Below, piece after piece: positions 5,810-10,969 of a DNA stretch of 10,969 nt (position 1 is its first letter; every line of letters begins with the position of its first letter). The stretch lies in assembly GCA_022865685.1 (NCBI GenBank), contig JALHUB010000023.1, positions 1 through 10,969 on the forward strand, given 5' to 3'. The position numbers were made by a program, and so were the translations under genes. Under the pieces are notes generated by a model. The model was not told the DNA's origin and did no database searches. It saw only the letters and a program-made list of their open reading frames with translations. This stretch comes from Dehalococcoidia bacterium. Its GTDB lineage: Bacteria; Chloroflexota; Dehalococcoidia; DSTF01; JALHUB01.

Positions 5810-7366
5810 ATGTACCGGCAGGTTAGAACAAGGCTCTTGTTGGCCCTTTTGTTGGCAGTGCTTACGCTGCCGGTCATCGCGTCCTGCTCGGAGGAAGAAA
5901 AGGCGTCCACAACGACGCCCGCGGCAACGGAATCGAACGTGCTCCTGGACCCGATCAAGCTCGACGCCGGATACGTTTCCGGCACGATGGTCGGCGATCC
6001 CGGGAAAGAGGTGCGGGTCTATCGCGGAATACCCTATGCCGCGCCGCCCGTCGGGGACCTGCGATGGAAGGCGCCACAGCCCGTCGTCCCCTGGTCGGGC
6101 ATACGCGAAGCGACAGTCTTCGGGAGTATGTGTCCCCAGAATCGAGCAAGCTGGGTCTCTGGGAACATGGGCGAGGACTGTCTCACGCTTAATGTCTTCA
6201 CGCCCGCTAAGAAGACCAGCGATAAGCTGCCCGTGATGGTCTGGTTCCACGGCGGAGGCTTTGCCGTCGGGTCAGCCAACTCGCCGCCCTACACCTGGCC
6301 GTCGCTTCCTCAGCACGGCGTCGTCATGGTGGGCGTCAACCACCGCCTGGGCCCGATCGGCCTGTTGGCCCTGCCTCAGCTCAGCGCGGAATCGCCGGAG
6401 GGCGTTTCAGGGAACTACCTGTTCGAGGACCTCATTGCCTCCTTGAAGTGGATACAGACTAATATCGCTGCCTTCGGAGGCGACGCGAACAACGTCACTG
6501 TCTTCGGCGAGTCCGGCGGCGGCGGCAAGACCGACGCCATGGTTGCCTCGCCTCTGGCCAAGGGCCTGCTCCAGCATGCGATCCTGGAGAGCGGCGCGAA
6601 CAGCGAAGGCGTCGGCATCCGGTCCGTCCTCTCCCTAGAGGACGGAGAGGCCCTGGGTGAGAAGCTCGTCGCCAAGCTTGGCATTCCACAAGACGCGAAC
6701 GTGCTCGCGGCTCTTCGCGCTACCCCCTACGAGAAGATTCTGGAGGCGACCGCGGAGCTGAGCAAGGAGCTCACGACATCTGCGCCGGCGGCAGAGGGCA
6801 TCGGCGTGCTGGACAACCTGCTCGTGGACGGCTGGCTTATGCCCGATACGCCGGCACACATCTACGAAGCGGGCAAGCAGAACAGTGTATCCCTGCTGAC
6901 GTGCACAAACATCGGCGAGTTGATAGCGGAAAACACTGTCATACACCTGCCCTTCCTCATCGACGCCTATACCACCAGGCTGGAGGCCGTCGGAAAGGCC
7001 GGTAACGGGGCCTACGCCGCCCTGTTCACTCAGGTGCCGAGCGAATGGAAGAAGGAGGGTGTTCTGGCCTTCCACGGGCTTGAGCTGCCGTACGTCTTCG
7101 GCATGATGGCCGTGATACCGAACTCCATATTCTACAACGCATTCGCCCATCCTTCTGGCGCACAGCAGCAGGACCCGGGCCTGACCGAAGACGACCACCA
7201 GGTGTCCGAGGCCATGATGTCGATGTGGGCCCAGTACGCTAAGACCGGCGACCCGAACGTCGACGGCCTGGTACAGTGGCCGCCGTGGGACCCCGCCGGC
7301 GACCAGTACCTCGACATAGCGTGGCCGTTACAGGTCAAGATGGGGTATTCGAAGCTCGTCCCATAG
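5810..7366 (+). CDS. Type-B carboxylesterase (alpha/beta hydrolase) lipoprotein
   Basis: Predicted serine esterase, 518 aa, hydrolysing carboxylic esters; the physiological substrate is unknown. The N-terminus is a lipoprotein signal: basic MYRQVRTR, a hydrophobic core 9-23 and lipobox IASC with Cys26, so the enzyme should be lipid-anchored outside the membrane. Family blocks in order: YRGIPYAAPPVGDLRW (71-86), EDCLTLNVF (122-130), the oxyanion-hole FHGGGF (146-151), and the nucleophile elbow GESGGGG (Ser235; the family usually has GESAGG). Likely acid Glu370 lies in TNIGEL and His422 in AFHGLELPYVFG. The ATG is preceded by GAGGAGG with a seven-base gap. It is monocistronic, with its own promoter and a strong hairpin 26 bases after the stop. 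Size and triad are typical of the family. Confidence 0.93.
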   Translation: MYRQVRTRLLLALLLAVLTLPVIASCSEEEKASTTTPAATESNVLLDPIKLDAGYVSGTMVGDPGKEVRVYRGIPYAAPPVGDLRWKAPQPVVPWSGIREATVFGSMCPQNRASWVSGNMGEDCLTLNVFTPAKKTSDKLPVMVWFHGGGFAVGSANSPPYTWPSLPQHGVVMVGVNHRLGPIGLLALPQLSAESPEGVSGNYLFEDLIASLKWIQTNIAAFGGDANNVTVFGESGGGGKTDAMVASPLAKGLLQHAILESGANSEGVGIRSVLSLEDGEALGEKLVAKLGIPQDANVLAALRATPYEKILEATAELSKELTTSAPAAEGIGVLDNLLVDGWLMPDTPAHIYEAGKQNSVSLLTCTNIGELIAENTVIHLPFLIDAYTTRLEAVGKAGNGAYAALFTQVPSEWKKEGVLAFHGLELPYVFGMMAVIPNSIFYNAFAHPSGAQQQDPGLTEDDHQVSEAMMSMWAQYAKTGDPNVDGLVQWPPWDPAGDQYLDIAWPLQVKMGYSKLVP

Positions 7367-7391
7367 CGACGACCGACCGCACGACTAGTTT

Positions 7392-7425
7392 CGAGGGGGT
7401 TCTGTCAGCGGACAGGACCCCCTCG
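7392..7425. terminator. Strong hairpin between convergent genes (terminator)
   Basis: A 15-bp stem, 7392-7406 against 7411-7425, with loop AGCG; one pair is G-U, the rest are Watson-Crick. The core is GAGGGGG/CCCCCTC. It lies 26 bases after the esterase stop and 37 bases past the end of the convergent regulator gene, so it could serve both. The following bases on the plus strand (GATTTCT) give only a short T-rich stretch, and the minus side has none, so termination would be better for the esterase. Confidence 0.65.
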
Positions 7426-7461
7426 GATTTCTGGTGCCGGTGTCGATGGCGAAACGGCCTG

Positions 7462-7759
7462 TCAGGCTTCCTTCTGTCCTCGCTCGGACGCAGTCTCGGT
7501 CATCCTCGTCCGCAGCCGGCTGATCGCCTCGCTCGATCCATAGAAGTAGCGCGCCCGCACCTTCTGCCGTTCGATGCAGCCCATCCGGTACAGGGTCTCC
7601 AGCGAAGCGCCGAGCGAAGCTGGCGCGCACCTTTGCCCGCAACTCCTCAACGTCCTCTGAAGAGAACACCTCGTTGGGGTGCGCCTGCAGGTAGGTGAGC
7701 ACGGCCTGCTGCTGGTCGGTCAGTTTGTGGTCGCTCAGAACGTCATCGATGTGCGGCAT
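7462..7759 (-). pseudogene. Frameshifted small winged-helix-like regulator
   Basis: Two overlapping minus-strand frames make one plausible protein of about 98 aa. The first (from ATG 7759-7757, 46 codons) reads LTDQQQAVLTYLQAHPNEVFS, typical of the opening helices of a small winged-helix DNA-binding protein. The second (7620 to the stop at 7464-7462) reads SLETLYRMGCIERQKVRARYFYGSSEAI, matching a recognition helix followed by wing strands and a Tyr-rich tail. One extra base (or two missing) near 7621-7624 separates them. Read straight through, the first frame turns into low-complexity Arg/Asp sequence that does not resemble a protein. The gene has GGAGG seven bases before the ATG and a near-consensus promoter, so it was recently functional or the shift is a sequencing/assembly error. 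It is divergent from the ALDH/ADH fusion, which it may have regulated (inference). Confidence 0.62.
7601..7620. repeat. Short direct repeat at the regulator's frameshift region
   Basis: AGCGAAGC occurs at 7601-7608 and 7613-7620, a 12-bp period. Twelve is a multiple of three, so the duplication itself would not change frame, but such a repeat is prone to slippage and lies within a few bases of the frame break. Confidence 0.6.
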
Positions 7760-7793
7760 CTCAGCGCCTCCGCCGGTAGTATCGCTTCCCTAA

Positions 7794-7822
7794 TTAATAG
7801 CTGCCCGCGCGACGAATGTCAA
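7794..7822 (-). promoter_or_regulatory. Sigma70-type promoter of the frameshifted regulator
   Basis: On the minus strand a perfect TTGACA (7822-7817), a 17-base spacer, then TATTAA (7799-7794, four of six) within an AT-rich patch that stands out from the GC-rich surroundings. It is 35 bases before the ATG at 7759. Confidence 0.6.
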
Positions 7823-7858
7823 AGCCGGACGAAGAGAGCCGTCAGAAAAGACAGGGCC

Positions 7859-7900
7859 GATACGGATACTGGTTCCGCAATAATGGGCCTAGTGGTATCC
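7859..7900. promoter_or_regulatory. GATAC/GTATC half-sites between divergent genes (possible operator)
   Basis: GATAC occurs at 7859-7863 and 7865-7869 (6-bp step), and the inverted GTATC at 7895-7899; the outer pair GGATAC/GTATCC forms a 6-bp inverted repeat. It is in the 213-bp gap between the regulator and the ALDH/ADH fusion. No clear -35/-10 pair for the fusion gene was found here. Confidence 0.25.
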
Positions 7901-7972
7901 TTCATTGCACCTTCCGGATCGGTAATCGTCATCGTTTGATCAGGGAGCAAGGCCCTTGAAGGAGGACCACGA

Positions 7973-10636
7973 ATGGACCAGTACAAGCTGTATATCGACG
8001 GTGAGTTTGTCGACGCCGCGGACGGCAAGACCTTCGACACCATTGATCCCGGGACCGGGCTCCCCTTCGCCACGGTAGCCCAGGCGGGAAACGCCGATGC
8101 CGAGGCGGCCATAGCTGCGGCGAAAAGGGCCTTCGACAGCGGCGTATGGAGCGGCCTCCCCATGGCCGAACGCGTCGCGAAGCTCCAGGACTTCGCCGAC
8201 CAGATCTCGCAGCAAGGCGTGCGCATGGTCATGACCGAGTGCATGGATGCGGGGCAGATTGTCTCATACGCCACGATGATTGCCACGTGGGCTAGCCTGT
8301 TGACGCGCAACCTGGCCACCTATGCCCTCACCGAGTTCCCCATGGAGGAAGAAATAGCGGCCTCGGGCAACCCCTTCTCGCCGGGCCGCGAATTCATCGT
8401 CAGGGAGCCCATCGGCGTGTGCGTGGGAATCGTCCCCTGGAACTTCCCTACCGCGCTGGCGATGTGGAAGATCGTGCCGGCCCTGATTATGGGTAACACC
8501 ATTGTAGTAAAGCCAGCCTCGAACACCCCTCTCACCGCGCTCATCCTGGCCGAGGCCGCCAAGGCCGCAGGCATTCCCAAAGGCGTACTCAACGTCATTC
8601 CCGGGCCGGGCGGCGCGCTCGGCCGGACGATCTGCACCCACCCGGACGTCGACAAGATAGCTTTCACCGGCAGCACCGAGGTCGGGCGCGAGATCATGAG
8701 GCTGGCGTCCGACACGGTCAAGAAGGTGACGCTGGAATTGGGCGGCAAGTCGGCCAACATCATCCTCGACGACGCAGACATGGACCTGGCCGTGGAGGGC
8801 GCCTGCTTCGGCACCTTCCTCCACCAGGGGCAGATCTGCGAGTCAGGCACCCGCGTCCTGGTCCCCGCGAAGTTCTACGACGAGTTCGTCGAGAGGATGA
8901 AGAAGCGAGCGGAAGCCCTCCGAATCGGCTACCAGCTCGACCCGAGCTCTCACATGGGCCCCGTCGTGAGCAAGGAGCAGCTGGCGACCGTCGAGCACTA
9001 CGTCCAGCTCGGCAAGGAAGAGGGCGCGGAGTTAATCACCGGCGGCAAGCGCGCCGAGGTCAAGGGAATGGAGGGCGGCTACTACTACACGCCCACTATC
9101 TTCGCCAACGTCGACAACAAGATGCGCATCGCCCAGGAGGAGATCTTCGGCCCCGTAGTCTGCGTCATCAAGTACAACGACGACGACGAGGCAGTCGCCA
9201 TTGCCAACGATTCCATCTACGGCCTGGCCGGCGGCGTATTCTCCAGTAGCATCGCCAGGGCCGAGGCTGTGGCCCGCAGGATCCGCACCGGAACGATGTG
9301 GATAAACAACTACCACGTCTTCGATGAGTATTGCCCCTTCGGCGGGTACAAGCAGTCGGGCGTCGGCCGCGAGCTAGGAAAGTGGGGTCTTGAGGAATAC
9401 ACCCAGATCAAGAGAATCCACGTGCCCGCTATCTCGGACGCCAACACGAACTTCCCCTTCAAAATGCTCAAGGATGACAAGAGGATGGAGGGGTTCAGCT
9501 ATAGCAGCCCGACTGCCGTTGTCGTCGGCCATGGCTCTTTGTCCGCGATCAACAAGGCAGTTGTGGACCTCGGTTGCAGGAGGGCGATGATACTCACGGA
9601 CCCCGGCGTCAGGGCGGCAGTACTGGCGGACCTCGTCAAGAGCGCCCTGGTGGATTTCTGCGTCGGCATCTACGACAAGATCCCGCAGGACCCGGACCTC
9701 GAATCCGTGGATGGAGCCGTCGCAAAGGCGCGCGAGTTGCAGGCGAACTGCATCGTCAGCGTCGGCGGCGGCAGCGTCATCGACGCCGGCAAAGTGGTCT
9801 GCGTGTGCTTGAAGAACGGCGGCAAGGCCAACGACTACGTCAATCGCTGGTCTGCGCTCACCGAGCCGCAGACGCCCCACATCGTCGTTCCGACTACGGC
9901 CGGGACCGGCAGCGAAGTTACGACTGTCGCGGTCATAACCAGCAAGACTGCGGGTCGCAAACTGTTCATCGCGGACCCGAGGATCGTGCCGAACGGCGCG
10001 ATTCTCGACCCGCGGTTCACGATGACGCTTCCCAAGGGAATGACCGTCGGCAGCGCGATGGACGCCATGACCCACGCCGTCGAAGCGCTGACAAGCATCA
10101 TGGCTAACCAGATGTGCGATGGCCAGGCACTGCATGCCATACGCCTGATCAGGGAGAACCTGCCCCTTGTCGCGGCGGACGGCAGCAACGAAAAGGCCCG
10201 GCTCAACATGCAGATAGCCGCCACGACCGCCGGCTGGGCGTTTACCATTGCGCAGGTCGGCATGGCGCACGCTATGGCTCACACCGTGGGTACGTTGCAT
10301 CACGTTCCGCACGGGACGGCCTGCGGCATCGCCTTGCCGCACGTGATGCGCTTCAACGTCGACCATGCCACTGCCAAGCTGGCGCAAGTCGCGCAGGCGT
10401 TGGGGGTCGACACGCAGGGTATGTCGGAGCGCGACGCGGCACTGGCGGCAGCGGACGCGGTCCAGGCGCTCATGGAGAAGGTGGGACATCCTATGCGGCT
10501 GCGCGACGTCGGCGTGCCGGAGGAGGGCCTGGGGCTGTGCGCATTCCACGCCATGGCCGACTCCAGCATCTTGTTCAATCCGCGCCCCGCGGGCGACCCG
10601 GGCGAGATACTGGAGCTGTTCAAGCAAGCCTACTAG
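7973..10636 (+). CDS. Fused aldehyde dehydrogenase / iron-containing alcohol dehydrogenase
   Basis: 887 aa with two complete oxidoreductase domains. Residues ~1-485 are a classical NAD(P)-dependent aldehyde dehydrogenase: PWNFP with oxyanion Asn157, Lys180 in VVKPAS, FTGSTEVG (231-238), general base Glu255 in LELGGK, nucleophile Cys289 in GQICESG, and EEIFGPV with Glu390. Residues ~505-887 are a group III iron-dependent alcohol dehydrogenase: GGGSVIDAGK (598-607), PTTAGTGSEVT (640-650), and metal ligands Asp697, His701, His766 and His780 in their usual spacing. The linker is only about 20 residues. The order and total length mimic AdhE (about 890 aa), but the first domain is of the hydrolytic, non-CoA-acylating type. 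The likely reaction is alcohol to aldehyde to acid, with two NAD(P) reduced, in the cytoplasm; direction and substrate are inferred. ATG with AAGGAGG seven bases upstream. It is divergent from a broken regulator. Confidence 0.95.
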   Translation: MDQYKLYIDGEFVDAADGKTFDTIDPGTGLPFATVAQAGNADAEAAIAAAKRAFDSGVWSGLPMAERVAKLQDFADQISQQGVRMVMTECMDAGQIVSYATMIATWASLLTRNLATYALTEFPMEEEIAASGNPFSPGREFIVREPIGVCVGIVPWNFPTALAMWKIVPALIMGNTIVVKPASNTPLTALILAEAAKAAGIPKGVLNVIPGPGGALGRTICTHPDVDKIAFTGSTEVGREIMRLASDTVKKVTLELGGKSANIILDDADMDLAVEGACFGTFLHQGQICESGTRVLVPAKFYDEFVERMKKRAEALRIGYQLDPSSHMGPVVSKEQLATVEHYVQLGKEEGAELITGGKRAEVKGMEGGYYYTPTIFANVDNKMRIAQEEIFGPVVCVIKYNDDDEAVAIANDSIYGLAGGVFSSSIARAEAVARRIRTGTMWINNYHVFDEYCPFGGYKQSGVGRELGKWGLEEYTQIKRIHVPAISDANTNFPFKMLKDDKRMEGFSYSSPTAVVVGHGSLSAINKAVVDLGCRRAMILTDPGVRAAVLADLVKSALVDFCVGIYDKIPQDPDLESVDGAVAKARELQANCIVSVGGGSVIDAGKVVCVCLKNGGKANDYVNRWSALTEPQTPHIVVPTTAGTGSEVTTVAVITSKTAGRKLFIADPRIVPNGAILDPRFTMTLPKGMTVGSAMDAMTHAVEALTSIMANQMCDGQALHAIRLIRENLPLVAADGSNEKARLNMQIAATTAGWAFTIAQVGMAHAMAHTVGTLHHVPHGTACGIALPHVMRFNVDHATAKLAQVAQALGVDTQGMSERDAALAAADAVQALMEKVGHPMRLRDVGVPEEGLGLCAFHAMADSSILFNPRPAGDPGEILELFKQAY

Positions 10637-10651
10637 CAGAACTGAATCGGC

Positions 10652-10657
10652 TATAAT
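10652..10657 (+). promoter_or_regulatory. Perfect TATAAT (-10) without a clear -35
   Basis: TATAAT lies 15 bases after the fusion-gene stop and 58 bases before the HesB-like start. No TTGACA-like hexamer is found 15-19 bases upstream, and there is no extended TG. If active, the transcript would begin inside the hairpin at 10661-10687. Confidence 0.25.
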
Positions 10658-10660
10658 GGA

Positions 10661-10687
10661 GGGGCGGGACACAATGTGTTCCGCCCC
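10661..10687 (+). terminator. Hairpin after the ALDH/ADH fusion gene
   Basis: GGGGCGGGACAC (10661-10672), loop AAT, GTGTTCCGCCCC (10676-10687): a 12-bp stem with one G-U pair. It starts 25 bases after the stop. The bases after it (TACGGTTCTTT) are only partly T-rich, so it may be a weak terminator or an RNA-stabilising hairpin. Confidence 0.5.
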
Positions 10688-10715
10688 TACGGTTCTTTAG
10701 CATCGGATGGAAAAG

Positions 10716-10969
10716 ATGTCTCTGGTCAAGCTAGACGCGACCGCAAGTCAGGCCGTCAAGTCATTGTTGTCGGAAAAGGGCAGCCAGGGGCCTGTTCGCA
10801 TTGAGCTACAGTTCACCGGCTGCTGCGACCCGTCGCTGGGGCTGATCGTCGACGCGGCCCGCGAATCTGACCTCGTCGAAGAAGTGAACGGCGTTACGTT
10901 CGTCATCGATCCTCAGACGCACGAGCTTGCAGGTGAAGTGACCATCACCTACAAGGACGATGCAGAGAG
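10716..10969 (+). CDS. HesB/IscA-like small protein with Cys-Cys motif, 3'-truncated by window
   Basis: 84 residues are visible, translated directly, and run off the right edge. The pattern is the HesB/IscA (A-type Fe-S carrier-like) fold: N-terminal helix (TASQAVKSLLSEKG), then VRIELQFTGCCDPSLGLIVD, a repeat of beta strands, and GVTFVIDPQTHELAGEVTITY. Cys36-Cys37 replace the single first Cys of standard IscA. A related branch contains selenoproteins with Sec in the equivalent motif, so this resembles the Cys/Cys form of that branch (recalled, moderate certainty). The C-terminal CGC motif of true A-type carriers is not present up to the window edge. Start chosen at ATG 10716; another in-frame ATG is at 10707, and neither has a good SD. 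Role uncertain: Fe-S or thiol/metal chemistry. Confidence 0.72.
   Translation, partial: MSLVKLDATASQAVKSLLSEKGSQGPVRIELQFTGCCDPSLGLIVDAARESDLVEEVNGVTFVIDPQTHELAGEVTITYKDDAE

Noticed and set aside
7595..7630. Programmed frameshift in the regulator gene
   Set aside because: No slippery heptamer or stimulatory structure is evident at the break; mutation or sequencing error is simpler.
7973..10636. Annotation as adhE
   Set aside because: The second domain fits, but the first carries classical aldehyde-to-acid ALDH motifs rather than the CoA-acylating type.
9374..10672. Long open frame (432 codons) antisense to the ALDH/ADH fusion
   Set aside because: It mirrors the GC-rich coding strand, has no recognisable domain, and lies wholly over a gene with complete catalytic motifs.
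10707..10715. ATG at 10707 as start of the HesB-like gene
   Set aside because: No SD before it; the family N-terminus fits the ATG at 10716 as well or better, although 10707 cannot be excluded.

Overview
The window is GC-rich bacterial chromosomal DNA. The Chloroflexota/Dehalococcoidia-like mix of genes is only suggestive, and no marker here fixes the phylum. I see no tRNA, rRNA, CRISPR array, transposase or phage gene.

Left part (1-3180, minus strand): the start of a respiratory complex I operon in the order nuoA-nuoB-nuoCD-nuoE, with nuoE cut by the window edge. The genes overlap or nearly abut. NuoC and NuoD are fused, and NuoB and NuoCD closely resemble the enterobacterial proteins. The 361 bp upstream of nuoA hold no gene but are rich in dyads. 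They include a terminator-like hairpin followed by a T run, plus upstream arms that can pair with it in mutually exclusive ways, which looks like an attenuator.

Middle (3542-5551): a decayed 3' remnant of ribulose-phosphate 3-epimerase and a doubtful small ORF, both on the minus strand. Divergent from these is a plus-strand secreted or membrane-anchored cell-wall hydrolase (two LysM domains, Pro-rich linker, NlpC/P60). It has a good sigma70-type promoter. Its signal/anchor segment lies upstream of the first conventional start codon, so a non-canonical ATT start is proposed.

Right part (5739-10969): a lipoprotein type-B carboxylesterase with its own promoter, SD and strong terminator hairpin. 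Next is a convergent minus-strand winged-helix-like regulator broken by a frameshift. Divergent from that regulator is an 887-residue fusion of a classical (non-acylating type) aldehyde dehydrogenase with an iron-dependent alcohol dehydrogenase, both with intact active-site residues. The window ends in a small HesB/IscA-like protein carrying a Cys-Cys motif.

The most notable items are the ALDH/Fe-ADH fusion (AdhE-like in layout but with a different ALDH type), the attenuator-like nuo leader, and the cell-wall hydrolase with a probable AUU start.
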